From positions 82,200,060 through 82,264,059 of the forward strand of contig OY740767.1 of NCBI GenBank assembly GCA_963513935.1: a stretch of DNA of 64,000 bases, read 5' to 3'. Position 1 is the stretch's first letter. Every line of letters begins with the position of its first letter. The stretch is from Aphrophora alni (lineage: Eukaryota; Arthropoda; Insecta; Hemiptera; Aphrophoridae). The position numbers and the translations under genes were made by a program. This document shows, piece after piece, positions 35,926 to 47,008 of this stretch. Below the pieces are notes generated by a model. The model saw nothing but the letters and a program-made list of their open reading frames with translations, had not been told where the DNA came from and searched no databases.

Positions 35926-38900
35926 ATTATGAGTCAAGTAAAGTTGATCAACAGATTTAACTTAATCAAGACAGGTAAATTTTTAAATAAATAAATGTAT
36001 GTTAAGGATGATAAGATGGATCACATGTGTTCAAGATGGAGTCAAACTTCAAGATGCCTTTTTTAGAAAAAGCTAATTTAAAATTGTGTTGTGTTCTAAT
36101 AACGATATCCTCAAGATTAATTTTGCTTTTGTATGACTATTAAAAGCCTTAATAATAAATAATATTAGAAATTAGCAACAAATTAAGACTGTTTAAATAC
36201 TTATAATTGGTAAAGTCTAATTTATTTCCCCATATTAAAGAGTATAATTATATAACTAGTATATCATAAAGATAAAATAACAAAGTAACAGCACTTTATC
36301 TTGAACTCTCATAACAGTAAACCCATGTGAATACTAAGGCACCTCTTTGGTATGATTGTGCCTTTATTTAATTTATGAATTTATTTTGACAAATATGGGA
36401 AGAAGGGGGTTTCTTTGAATTAATTCTAAATGAGGAAAAAAAAAATTAAGAAACATTAGAAAAGTTATACCACTTATGTATTGTAAAATCATATTAGCAT
36501 ACATTATTTGTGAGTGTCTCTATATTGTTTTGTATTTAAATAGTTAAAAAAAAAAAATGTAAATTATACTTTTTGTCTGACACTTTTATACATTTCCATT
36601 ATACAGTTGTTACTGGGAAGACTGAACAATAATTTTATATTATTTAAAATAGTTTTAAATTTGAAATTCCAGATTTTTTTAATGTCTTATATCCTACTTG
36701 AGATTTCATTTTTGAGGTTGTGATCTATTCTTTTATACTAAAATTAGGTTTAAATGGCGTGACTTGCCAATATTGCATGAATGTAAAAAATGAAGTTTTC
36801 TCATTAATGTATTGTTTGTCTGTTTTTACTAGTGATGACTCCCATAATTTATTTCCAATATAAAAATTGGTTAAAAATCACGCTTATAAGTTTTCTTTAT
36901 TAATATATTTTGTGCAACGATGTTAATCATTGTTCAGTAGGTACCTAATAGTAGAGTATTATTTCCTTGATGCTCACACCTTTTAGTGGACTTCATTTGT
37001 GTTACAAATTATTATTTTTTGTGTATATCATAATATCTATAATAAATAAATATTAAATATAATATAGTTATAAACTTTAATAATTTGTATTACATTTTGA
37101 TCAATGCAAATTAATTTGTACTATTAATCACAAATAGATTGTAATTTTAATAAAATTGTATCAAGTAGAGTAATAATGCAATGCACAACGGATAATGAAT
37201 AATTTTACATGATTGTAACTTCCTTTTAAGAATTGTTTATGTTTTTAATAGTTCTCAATTTTGTATACCTATATGTGGACAAGGGAAAATATTTTAGTGG
37301 TAAAATGTTGAATTTACACATTTTGAATAAATAACCTTAATATGTTAACATTTAATATTTCAGGCTAAATGATGACTTTTGATTCAATAATTTTAGGTTG
37401 TTATTTTAAGTACATAATTATAATGAATTTGCCATGCAATGTGAAACATAAGCTCAAATCTCAAACATTAATGTTCTATAAAATTACTATGTTATGTTTT
37501 ATACTTCAAATTATATGTTTTGTGATGATTTGTATACTCTCAACCAGATTCGGGGTTGTTAACCAATATTCTGGAGTCTACAATGTTTTTTTTTTCCTTC
37601 TAAGAATGTACACATTTATGTTTATTTCTTAAATAGATTTTAATTTAGAAAAAGCCTGTATAAGTATTATAGAATGTGTTTAAGTTCTGTTGGTTGTTAG
37701 AAATATTGAAGAGCATTCATAATTTTAAATTAAATATTCATATTTTATGAATTTACATAATTTTATATTTTTCCATAATTGGAGATACAGTATATACTTT
37801 GTTTTTGAATTACTGAATAGGGAGTATTTTTAAACTTGCGACAAGTATTTAAGGAGAAAACATAGAATTTGAAGACATTATTTTGGTTCAATATTTTATT
37901 GTTATTATGTTTTCTGTTATCTCTAATGTTATTACTTTACTACACCACTGGCACAAATTATGGGGCCTTATTATTTTGAATGTTGTGGAAATCTAGTCAT
38001 GGCACACTATATTTTGTATATTAATCATTATTCACCATAGTTTTATAATTTCCTGATCAAAACTAGATACCTTTATGTTTTTCTCTTTTATTTTATTATA
38101 TATTTTTGATAATGATGAAGTTTTTTTTTATTTTGATTTTTACCTTATACAGTAATATAATTGAATGTAGAATTACTGCTTGGAAACAGCATGTGTAACA
38201 ATTAATTAGATTATATAATTTTGATAGAGTGCCTAATTAATTATACATGATATTGTCATGATAATAATTAGAATGTAATATTTAAATAATTGTTTGTAAC
38301 TTCTTTATACTAAAATATAAAAATTAATTTTTAAAATATTAGTTTTATTACAAATAAAATTGTAAATATTTCCCTCATCCCCTCTCCTCATAGAAGCACC
38401 ACTGTTTGAAATAGAATGTTCCTTCAATTTGTTTCTTACAAAAACTGAGAGTTCTCGGTCTCATGATTTTATTCATTGTTAACAATAACTACAATAATAA
38501 TATATTGAGCATACAAAAAATTGACAAGCACAAAATTTTCAGTCGGCAAATGCATGACTTCAGTCATTGCATATTTTCTAGGTTTGCTAGGCTAGCTGCG
38601 AAGCCCAAGTATTAAGGACAAAAAATGAAAAAGAAAAAAACATTTCTATAGGCGTACCATATAAAGTAACATGCAATCGTCGTTATTTTAAATATAAAAT
38701 TATAATTAAAATGTTATTTTGAATGTAACATTACTATTTTTTACCTTCCCCCACTATTAACTGTGGTATTGCTATAGCAACAGTGATTGAATAAGGTGGG
38801 GGCTATGACACTTTAATACAAGAGGTCTTCCCTCTTCGGATAGCTAGTTGCATAAAAGAACATGTCTGTTATTATTAGTTTGTGCCTATAGTATTTGTTG

Positions 38901-39791
38901 GTGTCCTGTGCGGATCGCGGATGATTGTACGAATGTTACGTTGGTATAATTATTGTTTAACATTTTTTATTTTATTATTACAATTAATTATTTAACTACG
39001 GTAGTTTGGAAATTATATTATATTTTTAAAAACAACACATGATGAACTGACTGTACGTTTTTGCAAAGTTGTTTTAATTAATTGACCTAAATAAATTATA
39101 AGAGTATGTTTCTGCCGTTTAAAGTTTAAAAATGGCCTGTAATTACTGTACTAAGCTGGGGTGAAAATTTAAACCCACAGTCAAGGGGAGAGTTTTCATT
39201 GAGTCAGTCTTTTGCCAGGTAGCTACGCTTGTAGTTCTGTACCTTTCCGCTAACCGTTAATACAAGTTTTAGGTTTTACGGTTTCGCTCTGCTCTCGCAG
39301 TTATGTTATGTGAAGTTTCTTGAGTGTGTGAAAATTCCTTGTGAAGACAGATTTGGTCCTGGGATTCTGAACTCCAGTTAAGTACAGTGGAAATTTATGT
39401 TTAAATGTCATTCCTGAATATCAATGAAATATTGTTGGGATTTCTAATTTTTAATTATTTTTTGAAGAAGATTAAAAGATTCTTTTCAGTATAGACTTTG
39501 GAAAATTATTTATGCAATTACCAGTTATCTTGGTTGATTATCCGAAAAGAAAATCAACAAAAACTAACAGTTTATAATTTTTATAACACTTTTATCTGTT
39601 GGTTGTTAAAATCTCTCATTCATTATTATTTTACTATAATTTTTTGTGTAGTAGTGCCTCTTACGTGTAGCCTATTGCTTTTATCTTTGCATTTGAACCG
39701 AACCAATATGTAATAGCAGATATTTCTTGTTGAAACTCCATGTAAAACATGAAACTCCATGTTGTTATCCTTCAATATGTAATAAATTAAA
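35926..39791. other. AT-rich intergenic DNA with a GC-richer leader near 39190-39350
   Basis: From 35926 to about 38870 there is no recognisable coding. The 87-codon open frame at 37369-37632 is hydrophobic and AT-driven, with no family match, although an acceptor-like TTTCAG precedes it. The stretch 38880-39350 is richer in G+C and reads like an untranslated leader or promoter for the hAT-like gene that follows. A 34-bp repeat shared with 34947-34980 lies at 39707-39740. Confidence 0.4.
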
Positions 39792-41943
39792 ATGAGTGAT
39801 ATAGTTAATGATTTATTGGAAAATATTTCATTTTCTCAGCTTCCATATGAAGATAAAGTGGAAATAGTAAAGACAGGTAGACCACAGCCATCCCTGCCAC
39901 AACTTAAAAAAAGTTAACACAAAGAAAAAAGTTTAAACTTGATGTTTTATTGATGCCAACTATAACAAATATCCTTGGTTAACTGTTTCAAGTGTGTCAA
40001 ATACATTGTTTTGCTGGGCATGTTTGCTTTTTTCAACTGAATTTGGTTCCTGGAATAAGATAGGATTTAATAATTTGAATTATTTGGTAACTTCTTTTGA
40101 CAAACATCAAAAATCTCTTGAGGATTCAACGTATTACAGTCTTTTAGCTCTCTTAGAATTGATCATTCTATGTATTTAGAGCAAAAAATTGCAGACACTC
40201 AACACAATGCAAAAGTAAAAGAAAATATACTTATTTTAAGAAGATTAATTGACATAGTAACATTTCTTGGAAAACAAGAATGTGCAGTCAGAGGCTATAG
40301 TGAGACTGAAGACTCAAACAATAAAGTCGTGTACATAGAACTTTGGAATTTTTAGAACCTTATGATTTAACAATATCAAACCATTCAAAATTAGCCACAT
40401 TATTTAGAGGAACATTACCAACAATTCAAAATGATATAATTGATGCAGTAGCTAGTGTAATAACAGATAAAATTAAATCAGAAATTTCAAATACAAGATT
40501 TTTTGGAATATTACTAGATGTAACAAATAATAGTCAACAATTATACGATTATTGACAGTGAATGAAACTGCTATGAGCGATTTTTATGTTTTACTGATTT
40601 AAGCTCTGACCGAACAGCACAACGGTTTTTTTTTAAGTATGTTACAAAGGTTGTAAAAGATTTAGATTGTTCAAAAAAACTTGTAGCACAAAATTTTGAT
40701 GGCACTACTGTAATGGCCGGTCATGTTTCTGGACTACAGACATTAGTTAAACATAAGTATCCAATGGCAACCTTTATTCATTGCTATAGTCACAGATTAA
40801 ATTTAGTTCTGTCAAAATCAACAAATTTCATAATCGAATGTAGAAGATTTTTCATTACTTTATCAGTTATATCTCATTTCTTTCACACTCAAAAACCCGC
40901 ACTAGTGCTCTAAAAAAATATATATGGAGGAAAAATTACCGGGAGTTGCTTCGACAAGATGGAATTTTACATCAATGCTTGTAAATACAATAAAAGAATA
41001 TTAAAACCATGTTATAAATTTGTTTTCATCAATAGATGATGAACTTGGTGACTAGACAAGTGAAGAGGTCAATCAATACTGCTTCAGGTTTTGTAAGTTT
41101 TCTGAAAAAAACAATTTGATATTATATTCTTCTTTCACATTCAACATTATTTTTTCACGTTCTGAGATATTGTTTGACATATTACAAATAAGTTCATGGA
41201 CATTTCTTACTGCAATAACAAAGTCAAAAAATTCTCTGATGATTTGCAGAGAATTAGAGACTATGGATTTAATCAAATATGGGAAGAAGCGACAAATAAT
41301 TTTGAGAATGGAGGTACATAACTGGAATCAAGACCTAAAAAGCAGAAAAATGACAAATATTGTAAATTGCAGCAAATTTTTAACGAAATTTTGGACACAT
41401 TAATGGATCAAATAAAATTGAGATTTGAATCCCAAAAGGACTTGACATTCATATCTTAATAACATTTCAGCAATTTTTTATATTTAAAAAAAACATTTCA
41501 GCATGACTTGATACCAGAACTTAAAGAACCATATTTTTCATTCTTTGATGTAGTTCGACTTAAAAACGAACTTAATGTACTATACACTCAGGATGAATAT
41601 AAAAGTAAAGGCATTAGTGACATTACAAACTACATGAAACTAAATACGGTAAATTTGTATTATATAGTTTTAAGTGAATAATACAAACTTCTACAATTTA
41701 CTTTAACATATCCTTCCACAACTGCAACTGTAGAAAGATATTTATCTGCCTTAAAAAGAATTAAGACTTATTTTAGAGCCACACAAGGACAATAAATTAT
41801 TTAGACTCAGCAATTTGCCTATTTTATTCATTGAAAAAAATATTCTGTATATGAAAAAGTGGCAAAAAGAAAGATTTTATGAAAATGCCTCCACAGAACT
41901 AGAGGCGGATGAAGTTCATGTACTAGTGACAAATTCAAGGTAA
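39792..41943 (+). pseudogene. hAT-like (DUF4371 / zinc-finger MYM-type) transposase pseudogene
   Basis: Reading starts at ATG 39792 (MSDIVNDLLENISFSQLP). After a frame break it shows the TTF-type finger region typical of this branch (YPWLTVSSVSNTLFCWACLL, ending GSWNKIGFNNLNYLV). Further pieces are 40170-40355, 40343-40555 (KLATLFRGTLPTIQNDIIDA and GILLDVTN) and 40713-40913 (HCYSHRLNLVLSKS, the conserved catalytic-core motif). The dimerisation domain at 41697-41800 reads LTYPSTTATVERYLSALKRI. A tail runs to the TAA at about 41943. At least six stops or frameshifts break the gene. Matching CAG-type ends flanking this copy were not found. Confidence 0.8.
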
Positions 41944-42042
41944 CTAATTTTTATTTATTTAAGTTGTTTTGATTTGTAAATTTCAATAAATGTTATAATA
42001 CAATTAATTATAGTATTTATATTGTAAAATGACACTAAAAAC

Positions 42043-42620
42043 CAGTGGCGTAACTACATTGATTGGCGCCCCCCGCAAGTACAAGAATGGTGCCTCCTCC
42101 AAAAAAAAAAGTCGCAACTTGTCGGCTCTAGATGAACCCTCTTCAACCGTAAGCAATCGCACCCCTCAGTCTTATATGTAACTACTACTTGGTAGTAATT
42201 AGAGATTATTTGTACTCTAAATTGAAATGAAAGTAAATTAATTTAAGTATTGGTCATTCTTTACATAACCAAACTATCTGTTGGTAGCATTGTAGTTAAA
42301 TATGTCAATGGTATGAAGTATCATACTCAAAAGAACATGCAAGCTTTAAATAAATTTAAACTAATTTATCATCTATAAAAGGGAAAGAAAGACTGCAACA
42401 TTAAACATCAAGGTTTATTAATTACAAAAAATCTTGTAACTTGTTATAGTTATAGTAATAACAATGATTTAAAACTACTTCTTTTCTTCACGTGAAAATA
42501 CTTGTCAGCTAACGTGTTAAGGTCGATAGCACGAGCCCGTTTACGTTCAATGCTCAAAACTGCCAGAGAACTGAGTCTGGGGTTAAGCATCGTATTCATT
42601 TTTTTATCATTCATACAGAA
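42043..42620 (-). mobile_element. 3' end of another hAT element (minus strand) with its terminus
   Basis: CAGTGGCGTAACTACATTGA at 42043 followed by TGGCGCCCCCC is a classic hAT terminal sequence, here marking the right end of an element lying on the minus strand. About 430 bp further in, 42600 down to 42480 on the minus strand reads MLNPRLSSLAVLSIERKRAR and AIDLNTLADKYFHVKKRS. That is the typical extreme C terminus of hAT transposases (S-R-L-S-x-L-A ... A-x-x-I-D-x-x-x-L-x-D-K). The element is cut off beyond about 42640. Orientation and spacing agree, so terminus and coding belong together. Confidence 0.72.
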
Positions 42621-42867
42621 TTTGATAAAAGTTTATTAAGTTTCACGTGTTTGGCTGTTGGGCGTCATCAAGCTAGTATTGAAATAAAACGCACATCTAA
42701 AATAATAAAGGGAGAAACAGATTTGTGTAGGCATACAGAATGGTTGTAAGTTAGTATAGGTTTATTATAGTGGGAAGTATGATTTAAAAAAAGCCTACAC
42801 TCCATAACTTAAAAATTGTAGCAATAACAAATTCAAGTGAAAAGTGTATGATCTGTGCTGGGAAGCG

Positions 42868-42942
42868 ATCAAGGATAGCTCAGTTGGTAGAGGGTTAGCG
42901 CGTAAAGAAAAAGGTCCTGGGTTCGATTCTGGTCTGGATCCG
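42868..42942 (+). tRNA. tRNA-like pseudogene or tRNA-derived SINE head
   Basis: It contains an A-box match TAGCTCAGTTGG (42875-42886) and a B-box-like GGTTCGATTCT (42919-42929) at tRNA spacing. The acceptor stem cannot be closed (TCAAGGA against CTGGATC) and the T stem has mismatches, so it is not a functional tRNA. RNA polymerase III promoter activity is possible, as for SINE heads. No amino-acid identity is assigned. Confidence 0.5.
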
Positions 42943-42944
42943 TA

Positions 42945-44327
42945 TATTTTTCACGTGAAATAATTATTTAATCAATAATACTAGCTTGGTAAAATGTTGT
43001 ATAAGCGTTAAAATCAATAAATTAATTAAGTTAGAATTTAAATATATGACATGCTTTCAATAAAATTATTTGGAAAATTAGAATGATTTACCATACTTCC
43101 AGCTTTACAATTGTTCTTTAATTCAGCACAGTATACTGTACCTTCTTCTATGTGATTCTAGTTTTTACGTCCCCATATTTGTATACATAGTAAGAAGTCA
43201 TTTCGTAATGGGTCAAAAATAACCATTTTTTGGCGAATTTATCAGTTTTTCGATCCCTGAGTCTAAAAAATTAGTTTTTAGAATGATGTCCGTCTGTCAT
43301 ATGTGGAGTGTTCTACAAAAATCCAAATTTGGTCCATGCGTTTAGGTTGTAGGGCAGTGCGCTGCACATACGACAGAGATATTTCAATTTTTTGGGCTCG
43401 GGGGGGGGGGTAGTTTTATGCCTAAACCAATCGGTAGTATGTAGTTCCAACAAATCGGATACCAATTTTGAACAAAATTTGAACATTTTCTGGGACCACT
43501 TGCTTACGAACACATAGTAAAGACGGAAACAGATTTTTTAAAATTAACTTATTTGACCCTAAAACTGACATTCACATATCAACGTTCATGTTTTCCCGTC
43601 ATAATACTTTCTACAAAGTAAAACCAAATAATTCAAATGGTAAATATTGGTTGGTATATTATCCAAACATATCAAGATTTCTTTTATTTGTCTACTTAAA
43701 CTACTATACCGAATTGCAAGTGAAAGAATATTAACAGTCAGATGTTGACGTGGGACAAGTCTTTTAAGCCAAGAAATTGAAACTAACAATCTGTAATAAC
43801 TGTCTTTAGTTTTGGCGGTGCATTCGGATTGGGAGGATTGTATATTACAAATGTAAAATAAATTCTTAAACTGTATTTGATTGACACAACGCAATAGCTA
43901 CATTTTGTGTTGATTGGAGTGGCCATTAGCCTCGTTACTTCCCTCCACGTGTTACGCTAATGTAAAAACAAAGAACACGACAGAAAGTGTATTTCCTTTC
44001 ATGATTTGTTTAGTTGTACCACGGTCGAATGGAACAGTGTGTCCAGTATTCCTTACGAAATACTCCAAAACTTTATTCCAGATAAAATACTTGAAATTCG
44101 TCACGAGTCTAGCAGACCATCTGTAAGCGAACATTTTTTTAACGATTAATTCAGATTTTTTGGAGATGACAACCAATTTATTCTGTTAGGGCTTTTAGGG
44201 ACTAAATTTGAGCAGAATTTTATAAAAACTTATATTTTGAGAAAATATATATGGTGTGTTGGTTGAGTTGATCCATATCAATGAATGGCATAGCAACTAT
44301 AAATAAGTATTGAATTAAAAATGCTTA

Positions 44328-44392
<65 letters not shown>

Positions 44393-45540
44393 ATAATCGC
44401 TTCTACATGGGACCAACTATTTCTTAATTTGATCATAATCGGTACACCCGTCGGCACTACACAGGAGTCAAATGTAGTTCCTAAGGAACGGATTGGTCTC
44501 TATACCAAAAACACCAGTTATCAAACTCCCTAGTTATCAAAAATGAATATTGAATCACGACGTCTTTAAAGGTCGAATATATCCAAATCGATTCAAGTGG
44601 TATCGATAACATTGGTAAAATGTGGAAAGTATAAGTATAAGCCAGTGTTCTATACAGCACGTTAAAGAAAACTATGGCTCACAGGAAAATGGAAAAAAAA
44701 AAAATCAAATTGAACTCCGACAAAAATCAGTTGGCACTATCCTTGTACCGTAATTATATTTTACTAGCAGTCTACCACATTGATTTCACTCATAACTCTT
44801 CACATTTTACCAAAGTTTGATCGATATCGTTATATAGCTGGTTTTTAGGTGTTCAACCTTATCAGATAGTGTTCGTGTTTGACGGATAACTCTCTAATCG
44901 GTATTTGCCGGTACATGGTGCGAATACTAAAGTTTTTTTGTTTAGGAATGGGAAAAAATTGACTCAGTGCTTGTGTATCCTCTATTTGTTCTGAAATCTA
45001 AAACAGTGGTATTTGTAATGACGTTTGTACTCTAGCAAAATATTAGAACGTTATCAAATTTATTATTTGTGATATTTTAGGGATAGAATGAGTCAACATA
45101 AAGCTTCATTGTTTCATGGAAATTTAGGTCATCGCCATAGACCAATATATAAATATTCTGATTTTTTAAATCAGCTTTACGGGTTGATTAATTTTGTTTA
45201 AGGTTAAGACCAGAGCAAAACTTATTAGTTAAACGGAAAGTTCCAACGATAATATAAATTCGAATTTTCTAAGTTATTAAACAACAATTATTTTCTCTTA
45301 CATATGGTTAAGTATTTTGGTTTTGATTAATCTGTACATTTCACCAAAATTTGATGAAAATCGATAAGACTAGATATACGAACATCTATTGTTTCTTTAT
45401 ACTTGTTGACCGAAATTTTCGATTTGGAATTTTCTAGAGGTGGATTTGGATTTGTCAGAAGATGATTGAGAACGTTTGTGAATGTTTTTCAACTTGAACT
45501 ACTTTAGAGTGAAATTAACATAATAGAAGGTTGTTGTAAT
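42945..45540. other. Non-coding region, probably old MITE debris
   Basis: The DNA holds a G11 run near 43400 and a (TA)n tract at 44332-44384. It also has several copies of an ACCAAAnTTTGATnnAAATCG-like word (near 43320, 44810 and 45343), which suggests decayed short repeats. Open frames at 43313-43513 (-), 43586-43894 (-), 43914-44126 (+) and 43952-44176 (-) overlap on opposite strands and resemble nothing known. Confidence 0.4.
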
Positions 45541-45542
45541 TA

Positions 45543-46452
45543 CAAGGTGGGCAGTCAAACTCCATTTTACTAGGTATTAAAAAAAACTTACGAAATTTAA
45601 TATATTATATTAATATATATTAAATAGATAATATATTAAATAAATATATTTAAATATATTAAATATAAATATATATATATATATATATATATTTATTTAT
45701 ATATTTCATAGTAGCCTATGAAAGCAAAAAAGTTTCAAATTTTGAATATTAGTTGAGACTATAAAATAACGACCCATCATTTTGTAAACATTTTGTGGGT
45801 GTCAAACGGAACTTCCGTTTCCCCTGTCAACCCTCAACAAATTCACGAACCGTTTCTCCATTCCCCAAAGTTACAGTCTTCGAATGGAATAATCGGCTTG
45901 TATTTCTTCGAGGAAGATAATAACAATTCAGTTTCAACGCGCTTTGCTCACATGATGGAAACCTTTCATTCCAAAACGTCAACGTTTTCCCGTGGATAAG
46001 AACACTCATTGCCAACAAGATGGAACGTCTAGCCACACAGTCAGAGTGGCAATGAATCTTCTGAAATGCCTTTTCTCGAATCGCCCAATCATTAGGAATG
46101 AGGTTGTTCAGTAGCCTCCATCAGATCTGAGGATTATTTTTTATGGAGATATCTGCAGTAGAAGGTCTTAAGACTCTCCAGCAGGGCTTGAAAGTGCGGA
46201 TTCAAGAGGAAATTCGTGCAATAACATCGGCGGTAGTACGACGGGTAAGCGAGAACTTTCTTTCGAGACTCACACAATATTTACTAAATCATGGTCGCCA
46301 TTTTCGTTAACTATTATTCAAAACTTCAAATATTTTTTGCTTGTAAACTAATTCGACTTGGGGTCTTAATTGTTTTGCAATAAATTTATTTAAAAAATAT
46401 CGTACTTTTTTTTTAATACCTAGAATAAAGGCAGTTTGATTGCCCTACCTTG
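45543..46452 (+). mobile_element. Internally deleted mariner-like transposon
   Basis: A 910-bp element flanked by TA on both sides (45541-45542 and 46453-46454). The left end begins CAAGGTGGGCAGTCAAACTC; the inverted right end begins CAAGGTAGGGCAATCAAACT. The match continues through CTAGGTATTAAAAAAAA for about 50 bp. It encloses the C-terminal half of a transposase gene. Full mariners are about 1.3 kb, so the N-terminal coding part has been lost. (TA)n-like sequence at 45600-45700 fills the gap. Confidence 0.82.
45790..46320 (+). pseudogene. mariner-family DDE transposase C-terminal pseudogene
   Basis: It reads SNGIIGLYFFEEDNNNSVST and RFAHMMETFHSK. After a frame change come CQQDGTSSHTVRVAMNLLK, containing the second catalytic Asp context (QQDG-x-x-x-H), and CLFSNRPIIRNE. 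A degenerate PPSDLRIIFYGD follows, corresponding to the third acidic site. A C-terminal VRIQEEIRAITSAVVRRVSE is followed by NFLSRLTQYLLNHGRHF. The N-terminal helix-turn-helix and first Asp are missing. Stops and frameshifts make it inactive. Confidence 0.8.
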
Positions 46453-46454
46453 TA

Positions 46455-46951
46455 TTTCATTTTTAAGTTTTTGAGAGAGAAACTTTCATGCACTGAAAGA
46501 CAACTTTTTATTTTTAATTCTCATAATGATATCTGATAATACAGGTGTGTTCATATTTGTCTCCCTGTATCAGAGATTATTAATATAATTAATATATAAT
46601 ATATAGGCAATAACAATACACTTTTAAATTCGTTCTGATAAACCCAAGTACATAATACAGTAGTATCAAATGTAGTTGAAATCTTATCCGCCAGGTAGCG
46701 GGTTTTCAAGACGTCATTGGATCTGCAACAGGTAGGAAAGCTCATTCTGCCGTGAGGCGCTTATCGTATGGGTTGTGTTGTGTAGCTTTATCCTCGTGTA
46801 TAAGTTACGTTACATTTTAATTTGTATTATTTTTTTATATCGGTGTGTAAGAGTTATTTGATATTGAACGTGTGAAGTGCTCGTTAAGTATAAAGTCTGA
46901 TATGTGTAAAATATTTTTCTAGATTATTTATTAAAATTTTTATTATTAGAG
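46455..46951 (+). promoter_or_regulatory. Upstream region of the Orange-domain gene
   Basis: It holds about 500 bp between the mariner relic and the first coding ATG. The part 46680-46890 is GC-richer than its surroundings and has no open frame, so it is the likeliest promoter and 5' UTR. An acceptor-like TTATTATTAG immediately precedes AGATGC at 46950, so an upstream non-coding or coding exon may exist. No TATA box or initiator could be assigned with confidence. Confidence 0.35.
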
Positions 46952-47008
46952 ATGCAAGACCGACTTGCCCCGTGTGTTATTAATGATACTACCCTTACTA
47001 CTTCTGAG
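46952..47008 (+). CDS. Orange-domain protein, exon 1
   Basis: From ATG 46952 the exon codes MQDRLAPCVINDTTLTTSE and ends at donor GAG|GTATGT in phase 0. The frame upstream of the ATG is open only back to a TAA at 46907, so if transcription is continuous this ATG is the start. A possible acceptor (TTATTATTAG) directly before it leaves open that an earlier exon, for example one with a bHLH domain, is spliced on. No further domain is visible in these 19 residues. Confidence 0.72.

Noticed and set aside
37369..37632. 87-codon hydrophobic open frame after an acceptor-like TTTCAG
   Set aside because: Composition is explained by AT-rich DNA (Phe, Ile, Leu, Met); no partner exon or homology is recognisable.
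42868..42942. Functional tRNA gene
   Set aside because: Acceptor and T stems do not pair, so it is kept only as a tRNA-like or SINE sequence.
43313..44176. Four short open frames on alternating strands
   Set aside because: They overlap each other on opposite strands, include a G11 run and resemble decayed repeat DNA.
45600..45700. Short repeat array resembling a regular spacer structure
   Set aside because: It is TA/AAATATAT microsatellite drift; no CRISPR-like regular repeats occur anywhere in the window.
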